From the NCBI GenBank assembly GCA_012517905.1, contig JAAYUE010000084.1:1-61125 (forward strand): a stretch of 61,125 bases of DNA, in the 5' to 3' direction. A model generated the notes under the pieces. That model searched no databases. It was not told the origin of the DNA and worked only from the letters and a program-made list of their open reading frames with translations. Positions 18,036-27,058 of this stretch are shown here, in pieces. The position numbers and the translations under genes were made by a program. Position 1 is the first letter of the stretch; each line of letters begins with the position of its first letter. Origin of the DNA: Clostridiales bacterium (GTDB lineage: Bacteria > Bacillota > Clostridia > Christensenellales > CAG-138).

Positions 18036-18797
18036 TCAACACTTCAGAGCGTTTTTTGAGGCGAGAAAGGATTGGTATTGTTCGCAGATTGTTATAGGAT
18101 TCCCAAACTCAACCATCTTCCCTTTCTCCATCCACAGCACCTTGTTGCAAAGCGTCTGAACCTGCTCAAGCGAGTGAGAGACAAGTATCGTCGTCGCACC
18201 GCTGCCGATGATATTCATCATCTTTTCCTCGCTCTTTTTCCGGAACGCACCGTCGCCGACGGACAGGACCTCGTCCAGAATCAACAGGTCCGGCTGCACC
18301 AGGCTCGCGATGGAAAAAGCGATGCGCGATTTCATGCCGCTGGAGAGCTGACGAAACGGCCGGTCTTCGAACTCCTGCAGCTCGGCAAACGCGATGATTT
18401 CGTCGTATTTTTCATTCATAAACGCGCGTGTGTACCCGAGCATCGCGCCGCGCAGATACGCGTTTTCGCGCACCGTGAGATCGCCGTCAAAGCCGGAGGC
18501 GAGCTCCAACAGCGCAACGACCTTCCCGCTTGCGGCAATCTTGCCTTTCGTCGGGACCATCACACTGCTGACCGCTTTCAGCAGGGTCGACTTACCGGCC
18601 CCGTTCGAACCGATGATGCCCAGCATGTCGCCTTTATACAGGCGAAACGAGATGTCGTTGACCGCCCAGAATTCTCGGGAGTGATACTGATGCGTCAGCT
18701 TCCGCATCACGAATTCTTTTAAGCCGATATCCTTAAAGTCGCCGACCTTGTACATGATGGAGACATGATCGACGTCCAGCGTAACCGCATCACACAT
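18036..18797 (-). CDS. ABC transporter ATP-binding protein for glycan export (TagH/Wzt-like)
   Basis: 253 residues. Walker A is IGSNGAGKST, the signature is RQLSSGMKSR, and Walker B is LLILDEVLSVGD, the typical ending of the polysaccharide-export ATPases. It lacks the C-terminal glycan-binding extension of long Wzt proteins. It overlaps the permease gene by 8 bases. Together they should move a lipid-linked polymer across the membrane. Confidence 0.92.
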   Translation of the reverse strand: MCDAVTLDVDHVSIMYKVGDFKDIGLKEFVMRKLTHQYHSREFWAVNDISFRLYKGDMLGIIGSNGAGKSTLLKAVSSVMVPTKGKIAASGKVVALLELASGFDGDLTVRENAYLRGAMLGYTRAFMNEKYDEIIAFAELQEFEDRPFRQLSSGMKSRIAFSIASLVQPDLLILDEVLSVGDGAFRKKSEEKMMNIIGSGATTILVSHSLEQVQTLCNKVLWMEKGKMVEFGNPITICEQYQSFLASKNALKC

Positions 18798-19557
18798 AAT
18801 ACATGAACCTCTGGTTGTTCTTCTTGTAGATCGTTCCGCCGATCAGCAGCGCCGCCGCCGCCCAAAACAGCGGGAGCAGATTGAACGCCAGACTCGGGAT
18901 GTTTCCGTCTATGACGATGACCCGGAAATACTTGATATACACATAGATGGGGTTCATCAGAAACAGCCGCTGGATATGGAGCGGGAAGGACGTTACCTGA
19001 TAGAAGATCGCCGAGACGTACATCAACAGCAGCGTAAATACGCTGTAAAGATACTGCGTGTCGCGAAAGAACACGAACATCGCGGAGAGGATCAATCCAA
19101 CCCCGATGTTGAACAAAAGCAGACAAGCCACCGGATAGATCAGAACCAGAAACCGCCAGGAAAACGTGACGCCGTCGATGGCGGCAAAGACAAAGAACAC
19201 CACCAGCGTAATCAGGAAATTGATCATCGACGAAAGATTGCTCGAGAGCACAAACATATACTTCGGTACGTTGACCTTGGAGAAGATGTCGGCGTTGTTC
19301 ATGAGCGCGGACATGCCCTGCGTGGTCGATTCCCGATAGTAGGAAAAGATCAGGTTGCCGGCGAAAAGGTATGTCGTGTAAAACGGAATATTGTTGCCGA
19401 AAAAGCCGGTGAACACGAGCTTCATGACAAACAGCGTCAGCAAGGGGGAGAGCACGCTCCAAAACACGCCAAGCACCGTGCGCTTGTACTTTTTCTTGAA
19501 GTCGCGCTTGATCAGCTCTTCCAGCAAAAACTGGTATTCTTTCAGCTTTTGAAGCAT
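18790..19557 (-). CDS. ABC-2 type permease for glycan export (TagG/Wzm-like)
   Basis: 255 residues with six predicted membrane segments. The N-terminus has the conserved ELIKRDFKKKYKRTVLGVFWSVLSPL of this family. It pairs with the overlapping ATPase gene. It is encoded 47 bases after the galactofuranosyltransferase-like gene, in the operon that probably starts at glf. Confidence 0.92.
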   Translation of the reverse strand: MLQKLKEYQFLLEELIKRDFKKKYKRTVLGVFWSVLSPLLTLFVMKLVFTGFFGNNIPFYTTYLFAGNLIFSYYRESTTQGMSALMNNADIFSKVNVPKYMFVLSSNLSSMINFLITLVVFFVFAAIDGVTFSWRFLVLIYPVACLLLFNIGVGLILSAMFVFFRDTQYLYSVFTLLLMYVSAIFYQVTSFPLHIQRLFLMNPIYVYIKYFRVIVIDGNIPSLAFNLLPLFWAAAALLIGGTIYKKNNQRFMYYV

Positions 19558-19604
19558 ATTTCCTCCGGCGGCCCGCTAAACGGGCCGGTAAACCCGATTC
19601 GGGT

Positions 19605-20675
19605 TCAACGTTTGAGACACAAGTCTTCCAGACGATCCATCGCCTGATGAAAATAGTATCCGGCGCGGATTTTCTCGCCTTCGAGGCGGGCGTTTTGCCG
19701 CAGAACAGCATATCGCTCTTTGCTCACGGCGTCAAGCGCATCGGAGAGGCTGCGCAGCGAGGAAACGGACAGACCCAGCCCGCCGCGCTCCACAAAATCC
19801 GCCGGCGCCGAACCGCTCCAGACGATCACAGGGATTCCCGCAGACAGATAAAGCGAAAGCTTATGCGGGTTGTTGACCGCCAGATATGCGCCGTACAGTC
19901 CGGAGCAGGTATCGATCGAGTCCCCGTCCCAGACGAGCCCGAATGCGCCGCGGAGCGCCTGCGGCAGCGTTTCGGCAGGGAGCAGCCCTTCGTAAAAAAC
20001 GGAATCGCTCGTCAGGTCCGCATCCAGTCCGGCGCCATACAGATACAGCTGAAACCGCATCGGCAAAGCGGCCAGCGTATACAGATAGGCGCTCTTTTCG
20101 CGGCTGAGGTTTCCCGCGATGTTGATCGAGGCAAGAGGCGCGTTCGCCGCGACGGGCATACCGCCTTCGGCCAGGTAGTCGAACATGCCGAGCGGGATGA
20201 GCCGCGCGGGATCGAAACCCCGCTCCGCCAGATACCGGCACATGCGTTCGTTGTGGCAGACGATGTAATCGAACTGCGGCAAAAATCGCGAATCCGAGTA
20301 CTGCGCGGCTTTGCCGAAGGTTTCCCGTGCAGCGTTCAAATCGTGCACGAGCGCGACGAACCGGACCTGTTTGCGCCGCCGGATCCACCGCATCATAAAA
20401 CGCGCCAGCACCGCCGATTTCATCGGATAATGCGGATACTGAAAGAGGACCAGCGACGACGGAGCGACGTTTTTTTTCAGTGCGATCCAGTTTTTCAGTC
20501 CGAGCCGGACCAGAAGGATGCGCTGCGACAGGCGGCGGTTTGCCGTATTGCTCCCAGCAAACTCGATTCGGCGCATGCCGCGGCGTTCGCACAGCGCCTC
20601 GATGTCGAGGCGCGCTTTCGTTCCGGCGAAGTTGTCCGGACTGATCGGCGTGGCGATGTAGTACCACGCGCTCAT
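19605..20675 (-). CDS. Galactofuranosyltransferase-like glycosyltransferase (WbbI type)
   Basis: 356 residues with a GT-B-like layout. The C-terminal half carries GLVWDGDSIDTCSGLYGAYL and NNPHKLSLYLSAGIPVIVW, which resemble beta-1,6-galactofuranosyltransferases such as WbbI. The presence of UDP-galactopyranose mutase three genes upstream in the same operon supports use of UDP-galactofuranose. The start overlaps the Stealth gene's stop (ATGA). Confidence 0.78.
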   Translation of the reverse strand: MSAWYYIATPISPDNFAGTKARLDIEALCERRGMRRIEFAGSNTANRRLSQRILLVRLGLKNWIALKKNVAPSSLVLFQYPHYPMKSAVLARFMMRWIRRRKQVRFVALVHDLNAARETFGKAAQYSDSRFLPQFDYIVCHNERMCRYLAERGFDPARLIPLGMFDYLAEGGMPVAANAPLASINIAGNLSREKSAYLYTLAALPMRFQLYLYGAGLDADLTSDSVFYEGLLPAETLPQALRGAFGLVWDGDSIDTCSGLYGAYLAVNNPHKLSLYLSAGIPVIVWSGSAPADFVERGGLGLSVSSLRSLSDALDAVSKERYAVLRQNARLEGEKIRAGYYFHQAMDRLEDLCLKR

Positions 20676-21778
20676 TTTTCAAACCCGCTTTTTTCAGGCA
20701 GAATCTGCTCGAACGTGTGTTGGAGTTTGGCCTTCTCCGCCTCGTAGTCGGCCGTTGCAAACGGGCTGTCGTTGACGCAGATCATCGGCAGTTTCTGCCC
20801 GGCGATTACCTCGAAGATTTCGGCATTGTCGGCTTTCAGCGAAAACGCGCTGTCCTTCGGCGGCGCGATCGGGCTGAAAGCACCTCTGGCGAGTTGACGA
20901 TATCGAACATACCAATGATTGATGTCGTGGTCGTTCCGAAATTGGTTGCGACAGCTTGCGTCGAAGATCGAATAGGCTTCTTCCCAAGCCGCAGCAAAGG
21001 AAGATTTCAGGTAGGGTTGCGGCATATGGCTGTCCACCAGACCGACGAAACGCGGCCATGCATACAGCAAAATGTTGCGGATCACGTCCACGCCGTATTT
21101 GGGATGAAACCAGTGCAGCGGGTGTTGTTTGACACACTCGCGCATGGAATACAGCCGGTTGAGATGATTGATGTTGTTATACGGCATATAAAACACCCGA
21201 TCGTCCCCGGCTTCGAGGGTCAAATCCTTGGTGTAGCAGGGGTTCATCACTGCAAAATCGCAGGGCAGCCCGTTTTTGAAAAACCGGCTTCCCTGCATGG
21301 GACGAAGCAGGAACATATCGTCGTTGAAATAGACAAACCGTTCCGAGAGCGTCTCAATACGGTGCAGGTTGAGCTCGATGGCGTGCGCGTTAAAAGTCGG
21401 CAGATACTCCGCCGGAATGAAGTCTTTATGGTTGACGACGTGCAGCTTTGGGCAGTCGGTGTTCATCCAGGGCGGCAGGTGCCCCCAGGTGACGAAGTGC
21501 ACCGTTCCGACCCAGGGCGCGAACCGCTCCAACCCGCGAAAGAGATATTGCAATACGCCCCAGTCGCGATAGCGGATCGCGCGTCCATCCGTCATATCGG
21601 ATTTGGGTACGGTTTGCTTTTCCTTAAGCCAGGCGGGATCGGACCCGTCCACCCAGGTGATGACGACGTCGATTCTGTTTTGCTCGTCAGGTCGCATTCC
21701 GGTTGTTTCCAGCTCCATTGATTCGAAAATGATGGTTCGTATTCGGGAAAACCGCGCAAAAATTGCGCTTTGCTTCAT
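20672..21778 (-). CDS. Stealth-family capsule phosphotransferase
   Basis: 368 residues. CR1 is IDVVITWVDGSDP; CR2 includes RDWGVLQYLFRGLERFAPW, VNHKDFIPAEYLPTFN and the YFNDDMFLL motif; a later region has HWFHPKYG and FRNDHDINHW. Stealth proteins transfer hexose-1-phosphate units, giving phosphodiester-linked capsules, so this glycan may contain sugar-phosphate links. The start is uncertain: ATGs at 21778, 21718 and 21697 are all possible and none has a strong ribosome binding site. The family core starts soon after 21697. Confidence 0.85.
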   Translation of the reverse strand: MKQSAIFARFSRIRTIIFESMELETTGMRPDEQNRIDVVITWVDGSDPAWLKEKQTVPKSDMTDGRAIRYRDWGVLQYLFRGLERFAPWVGTVHFVTWGHLPPWMNTDCPKLHVVNHKDFIPAEYLPTFNAHAIELNLHRIETLSERFVYFNDDMFLLRPMQGSRFFKNGLPCDFAVMNPCYTKDLTLEAGDDRVFYMPYNNINHLNRLYSMRECVKQHPLHWFHPKYGVDVIRNILLYAWPRFVGLVDSHMPQPYLKSSFAAAWEEAYSIFDASCRNQFRNDHDINHWYVRYRQLARGAFSPIAPPKDSAFSLKADNAEIFEVIAGQKLPMICVNDSPFATADYEAEKAKLQHTFEQILPEKSGFEK

Positions 21779-21784
21779 CCGCTT

Positions 21785-22807
21785 CTAATAGATGCGGCGC
21801 AGTTTTCCGTAGATGCTCCAAACGGCGTCAAAAACCCGCGGTCCGGCGAGCAACAGCAGAATAGCCGCTTTGTCGCGAAACGGGACGCGCCTGTTAAATA
21901 GGACGCTGCGCGCGTTTTTCCGGATAATTGCTTCGCAGCGCGCGCGATCGCCCGCCGCGTTCGCGCCCGCGCCGACGAGCAGCCGCCGAACGCTCAGCGC
22001 CGCATGTGCCTGCCGGCGCTCGCAGCCTTGCTTCAGTTCGGGAAACGAAGTCAGAACGACGCTTGTCATATGCTCGACGGCGTCGACATAATCCCATTTC
22101 TGCGGGGAGAACGCGCCCTTACTGATCGTGTTGGCAAGAAAGCGGTAATGGTACTGCGGGGTTGCGCCGTATACGATTCTGTTTGCGGCCTCGAGCAGAT
22201 CGGCAATCAGGAAGGTATCCTCAAATATGCGTCCCTCGGGATAGCGCAGTTGCTCGAAGAGCGATCTGTGATAGAGCTTTCCCCAGGGGCTTACGTCCGG
22301 CGGCAGGTGGTAGAGTATGCTTTCGAACGCTTCCCGCTTCAACATGCGCCGGGTCTTGTACTTCGCAGAGAATTTCACGATGTCTCTGCCATCTGCATGT
22401 ACAAAATGGTTGCAGGCGGCGAGCGGGGCGTCCACCTGCCGCAGAAGGCCGAGCAGATAGTTCAGATACTCTGGCTCCACCCAGTCGTCCGCGTCCACAA
22501 ATGCGATGTATTCGCCGGCTGCGACATTAAGCCCCGCGTTTCGCGCGGCGGAGACGCCGGCGTTCGGCTGATGAAATACGCGCACGCGCGCGTCCGCCGC
22601 GGCATAAGCGTCGCAGATGCGGGGGCAGCCGGCCGGCGAGCCGTCTTCGATCAGGATCAGCTCGAACCGGCCGTACGACTGCGCCAGAATCGAGTCCAGA
22701 CAACGCGGCAAATACGACTCCGCACCATAGATCGGCACGATGACGGAGACCAAAGCGGCAACTTCGGAGTCGACAACTTTTTTCGCTTGCCGCGCTTCCA
22801 TGCTCAC
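21785..22807 (-). CDS. GT2 family glycosyltransferase
   Basis: 340 residues. A GT-A domain has VSVIVPIYGAESYL, LIEDGSPAGCP and AFVDADDWVEP, with the substrate-side PWGKLYHRSLF motif at about 175. The GTG at 22807 overlaps the upstream stop (GTGA) and has GGAG at good spacing; an ATG at 22801 is the alternative. It lies in the tightly packed glf operon. The sugar it transfers cannot be read from sequence. Confidence 0.86.
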   Translation of the reverse strand: MSMEARQAKKVVDSEVAALVSVIVPIYGAESYLPRCLDSILAQSYGRFELILIEDGSPAGCPRICDAYAAADARVRVFHQPNAGVSAARNAGLNVAAGEYIAFVDADDWVEPEYLNYLLGLLRQVDAPLAACNHFVHADGRDIVKFSAKYKTRRMLKREAFESILYHLPPDVSPWGKLYHRSLFEQLRYPEGRIFEDTFLIADLLEAANRIVYGATPQYHYRFLANTISKGAFSPQKWDYVDAVEHMTSVVLTSFPELKQGCERRQAHAALSVRRLLVGAGANAAGDRARCEAIIRKNARSVLFNRRVPFRDKAAILLLLAGPRVFDAVWSIYGKLRRIY

Positions 22808-23565
22808 GCGTCGCTCCTGCGAAACTTACGCTTTAAGAAATTCCATATCTTTTTGGGCCAGTGCTGGCGTTCCAGATGCACCACGGGCAGCTCTTTGTAT
22901 CGGACGTTGTTTTTTTTCAACCATACATCCAGAAGCCGTTCCGACACAAGACCGAATACGCGTGCGTTCAACCCTGTGTAGGAAGAGACGTCCAGCCGCT
23001 GCTCCAGCTCAAAAAGCACGTCGAACAACCAGGTAAGGTATGCGTCCGCGAGCGGACGCGCCATGACGAACATATTGAACCGATGTCCGCTTCTGCTTTG
23101 CATGACGCGTTCCCACGCGGGCAGGTAATCCGGATACCGCTCCTTTAGAATCTGCTGTGTCAACAGAAGGTCCTGCTCATGATGCGCGTGCGCATACTGC
23201 CAATAATTGGTTTCCAGCACATAGTGACGCGGGTTGGGAAGAATCACATCCGTTTTCGCGAGCGCTCGTTCCAGCGCGGCGCGTCCGATTACACGACGTC
23301 GTTTGCCCCGGCAGGCGCCGTGAGCAAAGTGCCGTCGGTAATGGGTGATGCCGATATAATCCGCGGCAGTATTTTTCCAGAGCCAATACAGGCCGGTCAG
23401 TTCGGAGTAAGACGAATTTTTGCCGCTGATCTGCTCGCCCGAGTCGTCCCGCACAAATCCTTCAAAAGCAGTTTGGCCCAAACTACCGACCTGCATTGGC
23501 AGGTAGATGTCGTCCGCAGGGATCCAATATGGCTTATGCGCGGCCACCGCGATGACGATATTCAT
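22804..23565 (-). CDS. DUF4422 family glycosyltransferase-like protein
   Basis: 253 residues. The family's landmarks are present: AAHKPYWIPADDIYLPMQVG near the start, NSSYSELTGLYWLWKN, YIGITHYRRHF and DVILPNPRHYVLETN, then HRFNMFVM. DUF4422 proteins occur in capsule loci and are thought to be glycosyltransferases. The ATG at 23565 overlaps the glf stop, and the conserved domain begins exactly there; the long upstream open frame is antisense noise within glf. Confidence 0.83.
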   Translation of the reverse strand: MNIVIAVAAHKPYWIPADDIYLPMQVGSLGQTAFEGFVRDDSGEQISGKNSSYSELTGLYWLWKNTAADYIGITHYRRHFAHGACRGKRRRVIGRAALERALAKTDVILPNPRHYVLETNYWQYAHAHHEQDLLLTQQILKERYPDYLPAWERVMQSRSGHRFNMFVMARPLADAYLTWLFDVLFELEQRLDVSSYTGLNARVFGLVSERLLDVWLKKNNVRYKELPVVHLERQHWPKKIWNFLKRKFRRSDA

Positions 23566-24665
23566 AGCCCCAGTTCCCTGTCCGCCGCTTCCAGCGCGGA
23601 GAGGACCACGCGGTCCATATCGTAATAACGGTATTCGCCGAGGCGTCCGCCGAAGACGACCCCGCTTTCCGCCGCGGCCAGCATCCGGTAGCGCTCGTAG
23701 AGCGACTGGTTCTTTTCGTCGTTTACGGGGTAAAATGCCTCCGCGCCGGGTTGCCATTCCAGCGGGTATTCGCGCGTGACGACCGTCCGCGGCTGGTTGC
23801 CGGGATTGAAGTGCTTGTGCTCGATTACGCGCGTATACGGCGTTTCCAGATCGGTATAGTTCATCACGGCGCAGCCCTGCGCGTTGGCGCAGTCGAGCGT
23901 TTCCGTTTCAAAACGCAGGCTGCGATATGCCAGATGCCCGAATCGGTTGTCGAAAAACGCGTCGATCGAACCGGTGTAGACCGTTCTCTGGGCAAGCGCG
24001 GAAAGCGCCGCGCGGTTTGCAAGATAGTCCGTGTTCAATCGCACCTCGACGCCTTCGAGCATGCGCTGAACCAGCGCGGTGTAACCCGCGGTCGGGATGC
24101 CCTGATGGGTGTCGTTGAAATAATTGTTGTCGTAGGTAAAGCGGACCGGCAGGCGGCGGATGATGAACGCCGGAAGTTCTGCGCAGGGTCTGCCCCATTG
24201 TTTTTGCGTATACCCGCTGACCAGCTTTTCATATAAATCCCGTCCCACGAGACGGATGGCCTGCTCTTCGAGATTTGCGGGTTCCTGCGTGCCTGCGCCC
24301 GCGAGTTGCGATTCGATCTTTTCCTTCGCCTGCTGTGGCGTAACGACGCCCCACATGCGATGAAACGTATTCATGTTGAAAGGCAGATTGTACAGTTCGC
24401 CGCAATAGTTCGCCATTGGCGAGTGGACGTAGCTGTTCAACTTGCCGAAGCGGTTGACAAACGACCAGACGCGCTCGCTCGACGTATGAAAAATATGCGC
24501 GCCGTAGACGTGTACGTCTATTCCCGCGATATCCTGCGTATATGCGTTTCCGGCGATATGACCGTGGCGCTCGATCACGAGGCAGCGTTTTCCAGCGTCG
24601 GTCATCCGGCGCGCAAACGTCGCCCCGTACAATCCTGCGCCCACGATTAAATAGTCATACTGCAT
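23562..24665 (-). CDS. glf: UDP-galactopyranose mutase
   Basis: 367 residues. FAD-binding DYLIVGAGLYGATFA at the N-terminus, the Glf-specific GAHIFHTSSERVW, LPFNMNTF and the FVRR-type region, and a C-terminal EYRYYDMDRVV motif that contacts FAD. It converts UDP-Galp to UDP-Galf in the cytoplasm. It is the first gene of an operon running glf, DUF4422, GT2, Stealth, Galf-transferase, TagG, TagH. GGGAG precedes the ATG at 24665. Confidence 0.96.
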   Translation of the reverse strand: MQYDYLIVGAGLYGATFARRMTDAGKRCLVIERHGHIAGNAYTQDIAGIDVHVYGAHIFHTSSERVWSFVNRFGKLNSYVHSPMANYCGELYNLPFNMNTFHRMWGVVTPQQAKEKIESQLAGAGTQEPANLEEQAIRLVGRDLYEKLVSGYTQKQWGRPCAELPAFIIRRLPVRFTYDNNYFNDTHQGIPTAGYTALVQRMLEGVEVRLNTDYLANRAALSALAQRTVYTGSIDAFFDNRFGHLAYRSLRFETETLDCANAQGCAVMNYTDLETPYTRVIEHKHFNPGNQPRTVVTREYPLEWQPGAEAFYPVNDEKNQSLYERYRMLAAAESGVVFGGRLGEYRYYDMDRVVLSALEAADRELGL

Positions 24666-24735
24666 CGAAACAATTCTCCCTTTACCCGCAGCTTGAAAAC
24701 CGTCTCAAGAGGGTGATCTATGCGTTTGATTCACG

Positions 24736-24782
24736 AAAAAAGGCACTCTACTCCATCTGAGCAGATCAGATGTAAGGGTGCC
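24736..24782 (-). terminator. Attenuator-like terminator in the glf operon leader
   Basis: On the minus strand GGCACCC pairs with GAGTGCC, and inside it CATCTGA pairs with TCAGATG, followed by TTTTTT. It lies between the glf promoter and the glf start codon, 71 bases before the ATG, so it must be read through for glf expression. It can also stop read-through from the polymerase-like gene upstream. Confidence 0.8.
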
Positions 24783-24840
24783 GGGAAAGTAATCTGGCGC
24801 GTCGCTCTTCGCTTCAGTTTACATACAATCATCTGTCGTT

Positions 24841-24869
24841 ATTATAAGCAATCGTTGCTATAAGATCAA
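24841..24869 (-). promoter_or_regulatory. Promoter of the glf operon
   Basis: On the minus strand TTGATC (24869-24864), exactly 17 bases, then TATAAT (24846-24841). Transcription should start near 24834, giving a leader of about 170 bases. Confidence 0.75.
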
Positions 24870-25253
24870 TATGAAACGGCGTGTTTTTAATTTTAGGACA
24901 TATTTTCAAAGAGGATATCAAGATGGTGACATGCTCTTTTGCACCGCCATTCATACCAGTTTTTTGAGATGCTTGCAAAACGGCGCAAACAAGATCGCTT
25001 TTCGAATGGATACGGCATCGTCGACGCTTCACAGTCGGTGCTGCCGTACGTGCTGTATGCGCCCGCCGGTGTTGCATTATGCAGAGGATCAGGCCTCGTA
25101 CATGATTTTTGGATGCAAACGAGAAATTCGGATATTTTATTAAGACAGCATTTTCATCAAAAGATTGATGGATCGAATAATAATCGAAACGCAGTTTTTT
25201 ATTTTAAATCGAATTCACATCGGAATCTGTTTTTTCAAACATCTCGGTAAATT

Positions 25254-26669
25254 TCATTTTGCGGAAGAGAGCGGGGCAGTACAATTTTGAGCTATATCGG
25301 ATTCGAGTTTAAGATTTCGCAGCACGAAGCCGGCGGAAAACATAAACCATAGATACGTAATGTTTAAACCGCTGTTTGCGAACAGGAAATCCTCGAAGAC
25401 GCTCTCAATGATAGCGAAAATCAATATGGCGGGCACCATACGAATGATTAATGTGGTTTCATTTTTCAGATCCAGAAACGATAGTTTGATAGAGGCTGTC
25501 GCAATGATACCGAGGAAGATTATCGTCAACAACAACCCGAAAGCGCCAAATGAAACCAATACACCAAGCAAGGAGTTATGAAAAATCCCGATCGGAGAAT
25601 CTTCCGGGAAGTAGGGCGACATCACTTCACTCGCTACCGCCGGACCAGTTCCCAATGCGATTATCCTTGGATTTTCCTTCAATCCCTGCAATACATTTTT
25701 CCAGATCTCCGTGCGGCCATTCAATGTTCCGATATCAGACAAATCACGCGAACTCACAGCCTGGGCAGCGATTTCATCAGAATAAATGGCATTGTATCCG
25801 GAACGAACCAGTTCGGAACCCTTATACAATCCCCAGACTGCAAATCCCATTAAGACGCTGCATACAACGATGCGCGTTATTGCCTTCCATTTTTTTAACT
25901 TGGCATTGCTGATCAAGAATACTTCCAATCCGACGGCAACGCACATACTGATAATTCCGGTCCGGCTATCTGTTAAGGCCAGAGCAACAAAGCACATGAT
26001 CCCGCAAACGACCAACAATACCCGGAATAGCTTTTTCTTCGTTTGCATGAATAAAATAGTCGTCAGAACAATGGCCAGCGCACAAAAGGGCGCGCTGCGA
26101 TTTGGATGATCATCGAATGACAACCTGCCATTAAAAAACCCGAAACCGGAGAAAAGGCCGGGCGCTAAGGTTGTGATTGTGTGAAAAAAAGCAGCAAGTA
26201 AACCAATGATGCTTAGAAACGTAACAGAAACGACCGTAGTTATTGCCAGGATCTTGAAAACACGGAGCAGGGACTTCTTTGAAAAAGCGTAAGGGAAGGA
26301 AAAACATAAAAACATGGTCACGCAAGTACTGCAAAACCAAACATAGGACTCAGTTATGTGAGCTCGCGAATGATTGAGTACAACCGATAAGCACATCCAA
26401 GCAATGAAACCGAACATGAATCGGATTTCCCAATACTTTGTATAACGGCTGGTGTAGACGAGCATAGCAAATACGACAAGAGCACTTGGGTATGAAACAT
26501 AAAGAAGGATAGTGTCACTTCCAAGCGGAATAATGTATTGGGCGCTTTCAAAAACGAGACTGAGCGCCAGAGATAATAATGCTAATAACTGCCACGAGCG
26601 AATGGGCCCGTCGCCTGACATGGAGTGATCATGTGGCAGACAACTGGGGTTTTTATAAGCATCTTCCAT
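25254..26669 (-). CDS. O-antigen ligase/polymerase family membrane protein (copy 1)
   Basis: 471 residues with about 11-12 membrane segments and a large outer loop. The family landmark ALTDSRTGII and the loop motif TLNGRTEIWKNVLQGLKENP are present, followed by FHNSLLGVLVSFG. This is the Wzy_C/WaaL-type fold, which polymerises glycan units or ligates glycans to acceptors outside the membrane. It is a paralogue of the protein at 31955-33469. The start is uncertain: ATG 26669 is chosen, and GTG at 26678 or 26684 would also fit a weak AAGGTG site. AT-rich gene. Confidence 0.82.
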   Translation of the reverse strand: MEDAYKNPSCLPHDHSMSGDGPIRSWQLLALLSLALSLVFESAQYIIPLGSDTILLYVSYPSALVVFAMLVYTSRYTKYWEIRFMFGFIAWMCLSVVLNHSRAHITESYVWFCSTCVTMFLCFSFPYAFSKKSLLRVFKILAITTVVSVTFLSIIGLLAAFFHTITTLAPGLFSGFGFFNGRLSFDDHPNRSAPFCALAIVLTTILFMQTKKKLFRVLLVVCGIMCFVALALTDSRTGIISMCVAVGLEVFLISNAKLKKWKAITRIVVCSVLMGFAVWGLYKGSELVRSGYNAIYSDEIAAQAVSSRDLSDIGTLNGRTEIWKNVLQGLKENPRIIALGTGPAVASEVMSPYFPEDSPIGIFHNSLLGVLVSFGAFGLLLTIIFLGIIATASIKLSFLDLKNETTLIIRMVPAILIFAIIESVFEDFLFANSGLNITYLWFMFSAGFVLRNLKLESDIAQNCTAPLSSAK

Positions 26670-26701
26670 TGTTGACACCGACACCTTAGTATATGTTTAT
26701 T

Positions 26702-26729
26702 TTGTACGTCTTGTCCTGTATTGTACTAT
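26702..26729 (+). promoter_or_regulatory. Possible promoter of the GT4 gene
   Basis: TTGTAC (26702-26707), a 16-base spacer and TACTAT (26724-26729). Confidence 0.4.
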
Positions 26730-26748
26730 ATTTTGGAGTTGCCCACAA
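26720..26748 (-). promoter_or_regulatory. Promoter of the copy 1 polymerase-like gene
   Basis: On the minus strand TTGTGG (26748-26743), 17 bases, TACAAT (26725-26720), about 50 bases before the start. It overlaps the divergent + promoter. Confidence 0.55.
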
Positions 26749-27058
26749 TCATTATCATCCAAACGAAACAAAGCGCGTATGGAATGATCCAACTCCTGAA
26801 GCACGATATCAAACGGCGCTGTTCTCCATACAGATTCTCACGTTGCTATGTGGGAGGATCTCCGCATCCGTTTTTTTCACGCGCCCTTTTGATGCTGATT
26901 TTCTTCTGCAGGGATTGTTGGAAATGGATCGCATAAGAGAAGAGGGATATGTTCTTTCCCTGCAAAACAGAGAAAAGTTGCAAATATATATTGCAAAAAC
27001 GCTTCGCAGATTACAAAATATTAGTAAACAGATAACGCACTTGCAGGGGGACCATCGA

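Larger units (their letters stand above)
24666..25253. other. 588-bp gap: glf leader plus unexplained AT-rich DNA
   Basis: The part next to glf holds a promoter and a leader terminator (separate entries). In the rest (about 24870-25253) I see no gene with recognisable motifs; short open frames on both strands overlap each other and lack ribosome binding sites. A small inverted repeat, CATCAAAAGATTGATG, lies near 25155-25170 without a T-run. Confidence 0.6.
26670..27058. other. 389-bp divergent region with back-to-back promoters
   Basis: It lies between the polymerase-like gene (-) and the GT4 gene (+). The + frame of the GT4 gene is open from 26693, but nothing in this stretch resembles the family's N-terminus. 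Overlapping promoters are near 26702-26748; the remainder would be a leader of about 330 bases or an unrecognised N-terminal extension. Confidence 0.5.

Noticed and set aside
24939-25250. Small open frames (about 80-100 codons) in the gap beside glf
   Set aside because: They overlap each other on both strands, lack ribosome binding sites and show no recognisable motif; a decayed gene remains possible.
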